NCBI GenBank assembly: GCA_024741835.1
Contig: JAENRP010000018.1
Location: 62,001-126,000 of the forward strand
Length of the DNA stretch: 64,000 nt
Source of the DNA: Diplocarpon mali
Taxonomy: Eukaryota > Ascomycota > Leotiomycetes > Helotiales > Drepanopezizaceae
Reading direction: 5' to 3'
Part shown: in pieces, positions 11,237-23,053 of the stretch
How positions within the stretch are numbered: position 1 is the stretch's first letter
Layout of the letters: every line of letters starts with the position of its first letter
Made by a program: the position numbers and the translations under genes
Notes under the pieces: generated by a model
Told to the model about the DNA's origin: nothing
Database searches by the model: none
Seen by the model: only the letters and a program-made list of their open reading frames with translations

Positions 11237-12760
11237 TTAGGGAACTTTGGAGGGTGGGAGAACAGAAGGCTGGTATGATTGTCCAAGGTTTCTTCCAGGT
11301 TCAAGCTCTTCTTCGTTATCACCATCATTACCCTTCCCTGTATCGTCTTCTTCACCACTGCTACCATCTCTGTCCTCAATCTCGAAGCCATTATCCCCCC
11401 CCCTTTTCCTCATGTAGCAAGAACTCGCGTTCAATCCGTTCATTCAAATCCTGATTCGCGAAAAGCTCCGCTTCAAGTCCACAGCGGCACCCCAAATTCA
11501 ACTACTCCAATGTCCTTTCTTCTCCCATATCATCCTTACCGGATAGAAGCCACGCATTCGGAAGGGAGATTTTCATACATCCCTCCCGCCTTGACAAAAA
11601 ACATGTCCGAGATCTGCTTCCGAAGCTCATTATATATGCGCTTCAATTTCTTAGAGGCAATCTAGATGTTCGATATCGCATTCGCAAAGCTCTCAACATC
11701 CTCGACACGTGAGTATTCTCCATCTTGATCTTGGGAAACTCCTTCATCTGTTCGTTGACCAATGGATCCTCCAGCGAGCTAATAAGACTTCGGACATGCT
11801 TGACCGAGTCGCTGATAGCTGGGATAGCATTCAAGATATGCTCCGCCGAAATGAATTCACCTACGGCATCGATAACTATATCTACTCTTGGGGACGATCC
11901 TTCCGGGAACTCTACTTTCGATTCTGCAAATTTGTTTCTGACTGATTGAAGCGACGATTTTGCGATATTTGCTAACCGGCCGTCGCTATACACCTCCATG
12001 TAAACGTTCTGGGAAGTCTGCTAGACAGCGATCCTTTGGCGGCTTGGTTCGTCCAGAGAGTCCCAAGATCCCGTTGAGGGTTCCTGCTTCGTCGAGTCCT
12101 TGTAATCGCGTATCAACACGCGAGTTCGGCTTCTTCAAACTGGCGCTCATGCTTCGGAAAATCGATGGCCGTAGATGCCTGTGCGGTTTTCCCAGCTCCG
12201 GAATTGGCGTGCAATCCGAACATTGCGACGTGTCGCGTTGCACCCAGTCCCTAGATTCTGGGCATCTCATGAAACAGGAGCCGGTCGATCTATACCATCC
12301 ATCACCTGACAGATGCTTGCTGGTTGCGGAGCACGTCCGGTGGAGCAGGCCACTTCACGAGTTTTTCAATACTATTCTTCCCAGATTCGCTCTGCCAACT
12401 CCTGTAAACTGAGCCGTCTCTTCCCAACGAGCACCTTGAACGGTTTTTTCTCCGGCAGCTCTGGTTCTCTCAGCTTGAGACGTTTTCTTTCGGCCAGATT
12501 CGATCTCGAATTCAATATTCGACGTAATACCGGTCAGCCTTGAGCGAATCTTTCCAAACATGCGCTTGAACGGTTACCGGTCAACTTTGATCAGTTTTGA
12601 CAGGCACGATGCCTTTGAATTGCTCTTTCTGGTCCTCCCAATTGGCTTTGACAGAGGCGTGCCCAAATTTCGCTGCGAGCTCACGCCTGATCTGGAGCAC
12701 CTCGGCCATAACGATATCGTGGACTGCTTGTTCCTCGGAAAAGCCGAGGTAGGTTCCTGA
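11237..12760 (-). pseudogene. Shattered minus-strand gene, function unknown
   Basis: Protein-like minus-strand segments occur in order but in different frames, broken by stops. 12581-12756 contains FSEEQAVHDIVMAEVLQIRR. About 12120-12230 contains TAQASTAIDFPKHERQFEEAE. About 12000-12110 contains STKQEPSTGSWDSLDEPSR and then a TAG. 11700-11999 contains YSDGRLANIAKSSLQSV and RVDIVIDAVGEFISAEHILN. 11541-11700 has a frame change and a TAG before IASKKLKRIYNELRKQISD. 11290-11470 contains NQDLNERIEREFLLHEEK, then a nine-C run (11395-11403), then an acidic stretch in another frame. A GTAAGG intron after CVASIR is plausible. The segments together resemble one helical protein, but I do not recognise it. 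Several breaks argue for a pseudogene; homopolymer or assembly errors could explain the break at the nine-C run. A GAGKT at about 12235 lacks the first Gly of a Walker A motif, so I do not call a P-loop. Confidence 0.45.
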
Positions 12761-13658
12761 GCTGCGAGAGGTTCAAGCCCACAGCCTCCATCGCATGATT
12801 CATATCCGAGATAAAAGGTTACAGCACGACGCTTGCTTTGCGGCTCGCACTCTTCGCCCTCTGGGACTCGGCTGCCGTACCGTCGAACGGATTTGCTCAA
12901 CGTGCGGGGATCCAAGGAGAACGTGAGATGAAATCACAAACAGTTAAAAGAAAATGAAGGCCGAGAAGCGAGGAAATCGCAGACTCGATTGAACCTAACG
13001 CTACTCCGCTGTTTTTCGTCTGGCACAAAGTACAGACTCAGTACTCGCGAAAATGGTGTGTGAGAGCCTGTTGCTGTGAGACGAGCAAGTGATCAATTGA
13101 GAGTGTGGAAGCAAATCTCAAGAGCCAGCGGCTGTTGCATCTCAAGCTGGGGTTGTCATCATCGCGACGAGGCGGGTGCCAGTCTGTGACGCGCGTTCCT
13201 GCAACTATAACCGTCTTCTCAATAGGGCCTTTTGAATCTCCTGCAAATATCACCCGTCTCCGAGTCCAAAGGCACGAGACCTAGCATTCCATGATTCGGT
13301 GTCACTAATTACCGGCCCAGTGTCCAGTATCTATGCATACTACCGACCAGCCCACTCAGACATAAAAGCAGAATTTTCAGCAAAGAGTTCCAGACCATGG
13401 AGGAGAATATGCATGTCGGCTACAGTCAGCCTACTTATGAAATAGGAGGGGACGTAATGTGCTTCCAACAAACGAAAACGAGTGATATCATTAATGCAAC
13501 CGCTCTTCCGCCCAAGCTCCGAAAGAAAACAAAACAGCGAGCAAAGTCCCAGCCAAACGCCTGAAAACCCTGTCTGTGACGTGAGTCGAAGGTCCCCAAG
13601 TATCGCTGTCCAACAAGATGTTTCTCCAATAAAATAAGGAGGGAGACAGGAAATCAGA
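12761..13658. other. Intergenic, no supported gene
   Basis: Between the degraded minus-strand gene and the 3' end of MGM1. The upper part may hold the lost 5' end of the degraded gene: the minus frame from 12915 starts MDPRTLSKSV but is not recognisable. No RNA gene or repeat seen. Confidence 0.4.
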
Positions 13659-16557
13659 TCAGAATAAACTCCACCCCTTCCTCGGCTCCCCACTTCGTTT
13701 ACCTGCCACTACTCCAGCAGCCCTTTTCCCCCTCTCCTCAACACTCAAGTCTCGTAATCCCTCCATCTTCCCAAGCGCAAGCTCAAGCAACTCCTTCCTC
13801 CTTATAACTTCCAAATGACCCCTCACCCTCTGATCCTCGCGCGCAAACCGCTCAACCTCTTCCTTGCTCAGTCCCCGCCCGAGCCGGACATCTAGTTCAC
13901 GCGGAAAGTTGTAGTAGAACTCTGATAGAAGCTCTACGTTAAGAAAAAGTACAGCGGTGCTGGTAAGTTTGGTGGCGACGACGTCGAGGAAGATCTCCGG
14001 ACAGTAGTATCGTGACGAAGGCATGGAGCATTGTTTGGATTTCAAAGCTGTGAGGCGCATGCGTAGGAGCTGAGAGCGATCGCGGAGGAAGGCTGCTTCG
14101 CGGCCTGGGTAGTGTTAGTGAGCAAACTCTTTTGTGAGAGTTGGAGTTAGAAAAAGAGTACGTACCTTTCTGAAGCAGATCCGACGAGAAGCCACCAGCG
14201 CCACTCGCGCCATCACCAACGACATCTACTTCACCCCTCCGCGCTCTATCGACGAAAAACATGACGTCTTTCAGCTTCCGTTTCCCGCCTACGGCCTGCT
14301 CGACAGACTTCACCGCCTCGTCGCAGGCTTTTAACTCCAATTTTAAGACATCAGCAATATTCTCTCGCCCCCTTGCCCACTCCCCTTCTTCAACGTCGAT
14401 TTCATATTTGTATGGCTTGATACAGTTTTCGACTTGGTCCGACGTACTGTAGAAGCGCTCGTTCAAAATCCCAGACGCGGCTTCGGTAATCGCTTGGCGC
14501 GCGAAGGGATGCGATGCGAATGTGCTCTGCGAGACAAGGCGGTCAACGTGAGCTTGAAGGGCGTTAGCCACGACTGTTGTTGCTAGGCGGCCAATACCAA
14601 TTTTGGTGAGTGCGGAGGTCGAGGCGTCAAGTTTGCGGTGCCAGTAGAGAGATTCTGGGTCCGCGGTAGGTAGGTTTGCGAGAGAATCCGGTTCCGGAGG
14701 TGGTGGAGAGAGGCTTGTGACTGGCTTGTTCCAGTATCTTGAGGCGAGGAGGTCGAGGACTCGTTGGTCCAGCTCTTCTTTTAGCATTTCTCGAACTTGC
14801 GGTCGTCCGAAGCTTTCGGTAAACTCTTTAAAGGAATGTTTGAATGCGTCTAGGCTTTCGGCCAAGTAGGATTCTGCAGAGAGGGGGCGGTCGTTATATT
14901 GGACCTTGAACTCGTATGTAGCTTCTTCCAGCTCTTGGCGGATCGCGTCGCCTGTACTTTGTAGACTTGCAGCCATCGTTTGTTCGAGGACTTGCATAAG
15001 CTTTTTGCGGAGGGTTATGGTTCCTACGTTGACTCCAGCATCGCGACCATATTCAAGTGGATGAGATGAAAAGAATGAATTTTCGTTTTTCGCAATAGCT
15101 GAAGCAATGCCTTCGCTGCTTTTGTTGAACAAGCTGGATGTATGAGGTGGCACACGTGACACTACACCAACATAGCCGAGTCGTAAGGGATATTTTCGGT
15201 CATTGAGAATTGCAGCGCCTCTGCTAGCATCCACTAAGTCCATCTTAGTCACGACTCCGATAGTACGCTCTCCTCTCGGATCGACTCTCCGGCTTGCTCG
15301 AAGGGCTGTAGAATTCGCAAGATCAACATCTGCTGCTGATATGGCGAGAATGACATTCGGTGGTTGGATGTACTTGTCGCACAGATCCGAAATTTTCTGT
15401 TTTAGTTCAAGTGGCTGATCATGTCCAACGACTTGAATGTAGCCAGGAAGATCGATCAGAGACAAATCCGGTACGCGAGGCGATGAAATCGTCAGTTGAA
15501 TAGGGTCATCAGAGACACATTGAGAATCAGGAACTGCCAGGTTGAGTTCCGTCAATGTCCTCCGGATTTGCGAAAAATCCGTGATCTTCCCCAAACCCAA
15601 AGCAGGAAATTCGCCATACTCAGCTTGAGCGCCGGGCGTATTGACGAGCGTCAACTCAATCGGCCTTCTTGTAACCATATTTGACCCTTTGGGCAAGAAT
15701 TCGTGTCCGACTATCGCCTCTAGCACTGAGCTCTTTCCAGACGATTGAGATCCGATGACCACAATTGATGGCAAGTTCAGCGTATCCGATTGTCCAACAG
15801 TCTGTAAGATACTCCGAATCTCGATCATTTTCTTGGTCAGGACCATCATCTGGTCGTCTCTTGCTGCCTCCTTTCCGGTTCTGAGATCCTCTTCAGAATC
15901 TTGGTCATATCCATACGCAGCAACATTTCCCCCAACAGCAGCAGCACCTAGTACGCTTCCTTTCGGTGGCTCTCTTCCTGGCTCCCCACCTCCTTCCCCG
16001 CCAGGTCTTTCTCCGATCTCTTCATGGATTCGCAGTATCTTCTGCATCCATTCTGGCAACTCGACTTGTTCTTTCGTATTCTGCCATCCCTGACGTGTCT
16101 GGTCTGCGATGCCTTTTGCCCCTCCAAATAACCCTTCAGCGACCCCCGCTACAGTTTCCTTTGTCGTGTTGAATACATCAAGAGCGTAGTTTCCAGCCTC
16201 TACAGTGATGTTAGTCAAGATATTGTGCAGTATAATGCAGCTAAACCTACGTGTAGCTTGATACTGCACATATGCCAGTCCAGCAATCGTAGCACCACCA
16301 AACAAAGCTGGTATTCTTGCAAACTTGAGGAGCAGTTTCGGGAGTATCCGTACGAAGGAGGCATTTCGAACAATTACTGCATTCGAGAAAGCCGTATTTC
16401 CCGCTGGCCATGTCTGTCTTCGCGCAGCTTTCACTGCCGAGTCTGTCTTGAGAAGCCCGCCGGCGGAGGATCTTGTGTGGTGATGGAACTGCGCTACTCC
16501 GGTGTTGACTCTCAGTACCAAAGGCTGAAGCCTGGCTGACAAGAGCCGCCCGCTCAT
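13659..16557 (-). CDS. MGM1: Mgm1/OPA1-type mitochondrial dynamin GTPase
   Basis: Orthologue of Mgm1 (OPA1 in animals), the inner-membrane dynamin that drives mitochondrial inner-membrane fusion and cristae shaping. Exons: 16251-16557, 14166-16199 and 13659-14104 (928 aa, in phase). An Arg-rich presequence precedes a hydrophobic stretch (ALFGGATIAGLAYVQYQ), the expected inner-membrane anchor. A second hydrophobic Gly/Ala segment near residue 185 (SVLGAAAVGGNVAAYGY) is where the rhomboid cleavage site of the family usually lies. The GTPase domain has GSQSSGKS (about 252-259), DLPG and TKMD. The stalk and C-terminal effector region extend to the end (PRELDVRLGRGL near the C-terminus). Length is normal. 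The 446-nt last exon carries part of the effector domain and is easily missed, because the long frame runs past the donor into the intron. Divergent from DUG3. Confidence 0.95.
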
Positions 16558-17119
16558 GGTAGCCAGACGTGGGATAGTAGCAAAGCGTTCCTTAGATCTC
16601 TGGTGATCATGAGAATATGATCGAGGGATTTCCTAGACAATGGGTGCATGCAATGCTGGATTCTGAATAGTGGCGTTGAATATGTGGCTGGTGAGGATGT
16701 GGCGCTGCATTTGGAATATGGGTTTCCTTGAGTAGGGGAACCTGGAAGTGCAGCTTCGCCTGTACAGACATCCAATCCAATATCTAGCCAGCCTTAAGCA
16801 CGAAGCTGAGGTGAAACTTGCGAAAGCGTGGCTGTCCCTCCTCCAGTCGTTTGTAAGTAGTCTCTATTTAATTTTCATACTGGACTTCTTCCTCTCATTT
16901 CTCAGGTGGGTGCCAATTCTTTACTTTTCTCTCTTTATCTTGTTGCCACGAGCCCGTATTGCGCCATCTCAGCCTCGCCCCCCTAGAGCATCGAGCTCAG
17001 TTGACTCAGCCAACATACATGGCAATTTTTTTCGGCTGTCTACATTAATTCGATCAGCTACTTCTCTGATTGTTCAGTTCTGCACTCACAAAGGCCGAAC
17101 GTCCAATAATCTGCCCGAA
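16558..17119. promoter_or_regulatory. Divergent promoter region, MGM1 (-) and DUG3 (+)
   Basis: 562 nt between the two starts. A plus ORF from 16748 runs in frame into DUG3 exon 1 but is unlikely to be translated as an extension, because Dug3 needs Cys2 as its N-terminal nucleophile. The interval near 16890-16960 is T-rich. No specific sites identified. Confidence 0.4.
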
Positions 17120-18676
17120 ATGTGTCGCTTCCTGGTAAGGACCACCACATAGCTCTCTTGAAGCTTCGAACTGCATTAACAGATGGCAGGTCTATAAAGG
17201 CTCCGACGAAATACTTCTCTCAAAGCTGATTCTCGATCCTACTCACTCTATCCTCACTCAGTCCTTCGATTGCCGCCTTCGCTTGGATATGAGAAGACCT
17301 CACAACGGTCAGTCTGCACAGCTATTTGCTTCGTTTCCTCACTGACCGCTTCGTAGGTGATGGCTTCGGCATTGGATACTATACCGAACCCAAGCTTGGT
17401 CCCGAACCTTGTATCTTCACCTCGACTACGCCTGCGTGGAACTGTGTCAACCTCCAGCGAATTGCCTCCAAGACTGCCTCCCATCTCATCTTCGCACATG
17501 TTCGTGCCACAACTGAAGGCTCCCTTAGCGATGACAACTGTCATCCTTTCTGCCACGGCAGTTTGATGTGGATGCACAATGGAGGTCTCGGAGGCTGGAA
17601 GTACATCAAGAGACGCTTAGGGGAACGGATAGCAGACAAGTGGTACTTGCAAGTACAAGGCGGCACGGATAGCGAGTGGGCATTTGCCCTGTTCCTCGAT
17701 ACCCTTGAGAGGATGGGTTACAATCCAAGCTCTCCCCCAAAACTCGGATTCGGACCAGGTGTTTTACGCCATGCTATGCTGCAGACTATCAAGCAGATTA
17801 ATGATTTCATAGCCGACATTCCCAAGAGCGTGATTGAAAACGAGAACGTAGATACGCGGAGTTTGCTGAATTTCGCTATTACGGATGGGCATAGCGTTGT
17901 CTGCACCCGATATGTAAGCAGTCGTACAGACGAGGCAGCTAGTCTTTATTACTCGTCGGGGACCACATGGGAGGACAAGAGCACGAAGGGCGAATATCAG
18001 ATGGATCGTCGAGATAAGGGAGCAGATATTGTCTTGGTTGCTAGCGAGCCGCTAACTTTCGAAAGAGGTAAGCATGGGGTTTTACTTTCTCGAGCCAGTC
18101 TACTAAGTCGAAACAGAAAGCTGGGTCACAGTCCCAACAAACTCAACACTCACAATCCATAAGCAAACGGTCATGGTCCACCCCATAATCGACGAAAACT
18201 ACAACTACAATCCCTACCACTCCCGATCCTCCAAATACGTGCAAGACAAAGGTCTGGTCACCAACGAAAAAGGTACCGCCAACAGCACCAGTCCTGTAGC
18301 AAACTCGGGTTTACCAACCCGCAAGAACTCAGAGCTATCAGCAAGTATACACAGTAGCTTAGCCAGCAACCTCAGTCCATCAATGCACGCCAGCTCCGCC
18401 TCCTCGTCACTGTCGCCCGCCACCGAAAAAGCCCCTCAAAAAAGCCTCTGCCCACTCTCCGATATCCATAACCTCTCCTTTCAGAATCTTAACTCGAATC
18501 CTAACAAAGTTCAAGTACTCGGCAATACAAAGAAGAAGCGCGAATCTGTCTCCGCTCTCAATTCTCCAACAGTCGTCCAGCTAGAAAATATTAGCACGGC
18601 TGAGCCGGATTCTGCTCCGCCGCGAAAATCTGGAGACCCGTTGAAGATCGCTCAGTACTTTCCTGAGCTGAACTAG
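17120..18676 (+). CDS. DUG3: Dug3-type glutamine amidotransferase, glutathione degradation
   Basis: Orthologue of yeast Dug3, the class-II glutamine amidotransferase-like subunit that with Dug2 degrades glutathione in the cytosol. Exons: 17120-17134 (only MCRFL), 17190-17307, 17357-18067 and 18117-18676; phases are consistent, 467 aa. Cys2 directly after the start Met is the expected N-terminal nucleophile and fixes the start. Other family marks are GDGFGIGYY, FAHVRATTEG, CHGSLMWMHNGGL and GGTDSEWAF, covering the substrate-binding Arg and the HNG and D-S-E motifs. The last ~160 residues are Ser/Asn/Pro-rich and probably disordered, less conserved than the catalytic part. The 15-nt first exon is the main annotation hazard. 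With cystinosin at 57.5 kb it makes two thiol-turnover genes in the window, though they are not clustered. Confidence 0.94.
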
Positions 18677-19713
18677 CTGCCTGAAATCTGGTTTTATGTA
18701 TCTCTGTATCACTTCAATAGGTTTTGTAGATGTGACTGGCGTTGTATCATTTCCCATGACGTTTGAATGCGAGATTAGCGATTGACAAGTGGCGTTGAAC
18801 CCCCCCTCCCTTACACGTTATTGTGCATCGCACCACAGTATCACATTGCGGTTATATCAGTCTGTAGCTTACAATACAATGAAAATGAAAATAAAATCCT
18901 ATCGACAGGAACTTTTCTCTTCCCAATCTTGGAGATGGATCTGCCCTTGACTATCGGTCGTTTGTTTACTTCAGGAATTAGGATAAGCGAGTGCCTCCAT
19001 TCCCCAGGTACATCTCCACCTCGCAGCGTCTCTACTGGACTCTCTGCTCGCCTCGGGCACGTCCTTAACCTGGTGGACAAACACGGCAGTGAGCCATTCG
19101 TATACAAACCATACCGGCCAGGGTGTACAAACACAAACAAGACATGTGCATCACTCATCAGCAAGATCTACAGTAGCGCTGCGCTGTGGCACGAGTCAAG
19201 AGAATTTTTCAAAAAAAGAAAGAATTGGGGATGGGGTTGGGCTTAGGTGCTCTTGTTCACAACATATCGTATAATGAAACGATGCAAACTATAGTACTGT
19301 ACTGTAATGTAGGGCAGTTTTACTTATCTATCTACTCTGTAGATACCAGTAAAGCCAGTCACGAGATGATGTCAAGTACACTATCAAAATCGCAGTTCGT
19401 TAAAGGTGGAAGTACGGTTCTGGAAGCATTGTTGGGACTGAATTACATTTGACTAGACTGGACTTTTGAGGCCACTCAAACAGTGCTGGGCAATCCGTGG
19501 GCGTACAGATGCAGGCATGGATGAGTCAAGTGAGATTCAGATGCTTATGATTGTACCTTTCGTATTTTACCGTGTTTCGCAAGTGTAGCTGGCAAGCATC
19601 TCTGTCGTATACTGCAATGGCCCAATGAGCCCAGGATCCAATTAGACATGTAGTAGACAGGCGAGATCCCGGAATCGTGTTTTTACGATGCGAAAGTGCC
19701 TTCGTAAATTCGT
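18677..19713. other. Intergenic between convergent DUG3 and ZRG17
   Basis: A plus ORF at 18782-19246 (154 codons) and a minus ORF at 18841-19164 overlap each other. Neither has motifs or splice-joined extensions. Probably 3' UTR and spacer. Confidence 0.45.
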
Positions 19714-21213
19714 TTATTTGTCAATCGTTAATTGCATCGTGACCTCCCACTTCACGCTTGCCCCTTTCCCGTAGCCACCACCCAGCCTGTTCTTGACCAG
19801 CATGTTGATCCTGTCCCGTAGCCTGGCCTGCTGTATATCATCGCCTCTAACCCGGAGCTTGAGATTTGCCATGCAGAGGCCGTAGTGCACCTGCCAGAAG
19901 CGTGCTTCTTCGACCTGGGTGATCATAGGCTCTTTTTGGATCTCCCGCATGACATCGCTAACACCCTCACCGGAGTAGGACATCAGCAGCATGAGGCCCT
20001 GAGTCATGGCGAGCCGGACACCGAGGAAGAACATGGAGAGAGAAATGACGGCGCACAGGAGGCGGTCGAGCCAGATAAAGACGCTGATGGTTAGAAGAGG
20101 CAGGGGTAGCATGACTGCGCTGCAGGACAGAGTGAGTAGATGAGAAGGGTTGGAGAGCATGCCTGGGAGCGAAGAGATGACCGCGAAGCGCATGGCCTTG
20201 CCTATCCGCGCATGGTTCTTGAGACCGTAAGCTGAGATCAGCGTAGCTACTATGGAGAGCAGAGCAGCCGCGCTCACGGTGCCGGGAGAGGCACGCTCGT
20301 GGGGATGTGGATGGTGAGAGGCATGTGAGCCGAGGCCTTCCAACACATGCTTGAGATTGTGGGACAGCAGATCAAAGCCCATGAAGAGCAGAAAGACCGA
20401 CATGGCGAAACCAGCTAGGACTTCTGTTCGCTCCAGGCCAAAGGGGTGGCGGATCGAGGAGCGCTTCCAGACTTCGAAGTTGCTGAGCACATCTACCACC
20501 ACGCAGATAGTAGCCGAAATTGCATCGAAGAATACGAGGTGGGAGAGGGCGGTGGGAGCGAGAGAGCCTCCTGCAGAGAAGAGAACGTACGCAGCTACCA
20601 GAGCGTGACAAGCACACCATACAATCCGCGTCGTCTGCTCCTTCGACCTGCTCGTCCACGCCTCTTTGTACGTGGGAATTGGGAGGGAAGCGGGCAGCGC
20701 AAGGGGCGCGCGGGGAGGCGGTTCGAGGAAGATCTGATGCTGGGTAGACACGCTCGAATGCTTGTATCTGTGCCCTCTTCTTTTGCTTGCCTTGTGTTCG
20801 GTTAGCTTGGGAGTAGACCACTTGGCTCGGTCGGCTGATAGGAAATGGTTGCTATTTACAGAGTTTGCCATGGCTGGTGCATCTTTGATCGACTGTGTCT
20901 GGAAGTTGAAGGGACTCCTGGGACCGCCTGGTGGGGGCCGCGGTGCCAGAGTGGACTCGGAACTGAAGGAGGGCGTTCCCAGACCGGCCGAGGAGAGACC
21001 TGCTGAGGACGGCATTGGAGAGCCCATGGATCCGAACTGCCGGGGCAGAGAGTCGCTGATAGGAGAGAGAGACTTGCTGTCGAAGATGATGGACGAGCGC
21101 ACTGTGCGGGCGCCATCACCGAACCCCAGTCCTTCATCAGGCTCCTCTGGTATGGGGGTCGGCGGGGTCGGCGTGCGCGGTGGAGCGGGAATGGGGAGGC
21201 TGGAAGCCATCAT
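19714..21213 (-). CDS. ZRG17: Zrg17-like cation diffusion facilitator (zinc, secretory pathway)
   Basis: CDF-family membrane protein, single exon, 499 aa. The first ~170 residues are Pro/Ser-rich and disordered, followed by a membrane domain with about six hydrophobic segments. RHPFGLERTEVLAGF between TM2 and TM3 is a strong CDF signature, and a His-rich loop (HASHHPHPHER) sits between TM segments. The C-terminal soluble domain ends VKWEVTMQLTIDK. The metal-coordinating HxxxD pair of active CDF subunits is not preserved: TM2 reads HLVFFDAISAT and the TM5 region reads LSNPSHLLTLS. In yeast, Zrg17 is the non-canonical partner that pairs with Msc2 to bring zinc into the endoplasmic reticulum. 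The degenerate sites plus the long N-terminus fit Zrg17 better than Msc2. CDF assignment is strong; the subtype is likely. Confidence 0.82.
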   Translation of the reverse strand: MMASSLPIPAPPRTPTPPTPIPEEPDEGLGFGDGARTVRSSIIFDSKSLSPISDSLPRQFGSMGSPMPSSAGLSSAGLGTPSFSSESTLAPRPPPGGPRSPFNFQTQSIKDAPAMANSVNSNHFLSADRAKWSTPKLTEHKASKRRGHRYKHSSVSTQHQIFLEPPPRAPLALPASLPIPTYKEAWTSRSKEQTTRIVWCACHALVAAYVLFSAGGSLAPTALSHLVFFDAISATICVVVDVLSNFEVWKRSSIRHPFGLERTEVLAGFAMSVFLLFMGFDLLSHNLKHVLEGLGSHASHHPHPHERASPGTVSAAALLSIVATLISAYGLKNHARIGKAMRFAVISSLPGMLSNPSHLLTLSCSAVMLPLPLLTISVFIWLDRLLCAVISLSMFFLGVRLAMTQGLMLLMSYSGEGVSDVMREIQKEPMITQVEEARFWQVHYGLCMANLKLRVRGDDIQQARLRDRINMLVKNRLGGGYGKGASVKWEVTMQLTIDK

Positions 21214-23053
21214 TGCGGTCTATGGACGGCGCAGCATGGGGAAATCGGCAGCAGAGGGGAGCGAGGGCGCAATTCCCGCGGCAGCTGGATCGTGAGAAGA
21301 GGCCTGGAGACGAGGAGACGAGGAGACGAGGAAGATGAGGAGAGGAGGAGAGAAGAATGGGGCGCGGAGTTGACCACTGTGCGGTGCGATGCGATGACCT
21401 CGTCTGGTATGGAGTCAGAGTCAGAAGGGAATTCTGAGGTCGGAATTGACTTCACGCGCGCTTGTTGACTGCGGGAAGCTGCTTTAGCGCTGGCCAGGGC
21501 TGATGGGCTGGGGTTGGAACTCGGCCAGGTACGACGAACCTTACGCGAGCAACCTCGTCAACTCTATTTCAATCGCATTGCTTCTCTCCCGCTCGTCACT
21601 TTTCCCTTTTGACAACAGTCAACCGTCGACTGTCAACCGTCAACATTCAACAGGCATCCGTCCTCGCTCTCGACTTCGCGTCGACTTCAAGAACAGCAGA
21701 GCGGCCGAATTCAAGAGCTTTGGAAGCCCACAGTCCCGATCTCTGGGAAGACAGCGGACGGAACGTGTCGCAATTCCCAGGCCAAGACAAATCTACAGCT
21801 CGATCTCCCCCTGTAACATCACAATATCACATCGCCTGCATTCTATGCATTGACTCCGAGCAAGTCTTCCCTTGATCATCCAAGACCCAGAGTGTCAGGG
21901 GAGAGGTGGGTATGCTGCCTGCCCTCGAGATATTGCAGTATGTGATGTACTGACTAACATCCAACAGCGTCGAGGTTACTGTGTCTATCAAAGATCCACA
22001 GTACAGGTTGAAGGTTCAAAAGAGGCAGAACAGGCATCGAAGTAACAGAGTGCCTGATTACCCGCACGACTTTGAAACCTGCTCTGCTCGGCTCGCTCCC
22101 ACTTGTCTTCGTCACTAGTCTTGCCCAAGATATCGCTTGAACCTTGGCTTAGGGAGACACTCTGTCTAGAAGTAGGATATTCCCAACCCTCAACTTCTAG
22201 CTCATATTGAGCCATATATCTGAGTAGCAACTTCTATCTGTATTATCAAAAAAATGTTGTAATTCAAGGCTGACCCTATCACTGACTAGAAAAGATAAAG
22301 AAGTCGAAGCAAACTACCTTCGTGGACCCTGCCATCCGCCTTATTAACACTGATTGATATATTCAAACAGTCAGCCACTGGGCTCTGTGAATACTGTGTC
22401 ATTGCACTTATTATCGGTAGTAAGTTTTACATACTCCTGACAAATATGCAAGCCCCTACCCACAATCGCCATGACCTCATGACCCTGTCATTCTCTACTA
22501 CTTGGTCTATCACACCTGGCCATCATTAATATAAAGTCCTCCAGTGAGTGTGCAAGCGCTTTATTAACTCATTTCGCTTTGAGCTGGCTTTGTTAAGTCT
22601 GTGACACCTCTCGTTCCGAGTGTGCTTCGCTCAAGTTTTTCGGTTCATTGCTCAACCACTGCTCCCTTCACCCACTTCCGGGAACAGTTTGCTACGAGAA
22701 ACTTGTGTTCAAATGACTAACATTTCCAGAAAGTGCTTCCTGGCTCGAAGCCTTCTCAGTTCAAGGAGGCAAAATTGTTCTTTCCACAATTTAGCTCCAG
22801 ATCCAAATAAGTCGTACGAGGCTCCCTCTACTCCATTGATTTTATCTCGCCCAAGTTTACCATACCAGAGGGAGAGCAGTAAGAACGGAAATCGAATCAT
22901 CGGCTTCCGAGGAAATTCAGCTGTGCCCAAAACTCATAGATCATTGGCTTCGCCGTTTTGGTTATGATTCAGCGCTTGTCATTCTTTCATGTTAAAGCCC
23001 AGAAATGTCATCCTGAATAAAATTGATTGGCACAGCCCTCTGTTCAAAGTAAA
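21214..23053. other. Intergenic/leader region, no supported gene
   Basis: 1.8 kb between the ZRG17 start and the next plus-strand gene. Short ORFs at 21503-21875 and 22620-22967 lack motifs. A CAG at 23031-23035 in front of the open frame could be an intron acceptor, so part of this stretch may be a spliced 5' UTR of the downstream gene. Confidence 0.4.

Noticed and set aside
12120..12260. Possible P-loop (GAGKT) in the shattered minus-strand gene
   Set aside because: The first Gly of the Walker A spacing (GxxxxGKT) is absent and no switch motifs follow, so a nucleotide-binding claim is not supported.
16748..17152. 134-codon plus ORF running in frame into DUG3 exon 1
   Set aside because: Dug3-type amidotransferases need Cys2 exposed directly after the start Met, so translation from 16748 would abolish activity. 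The extension has no motif.
18782..19246. 154-codon plus ORF between DUG3 and ZRG17
   Set aside because: A minus ORF overlaps it, it has no motif, and the position fits the 3' UTR and spacer of convergent genes.
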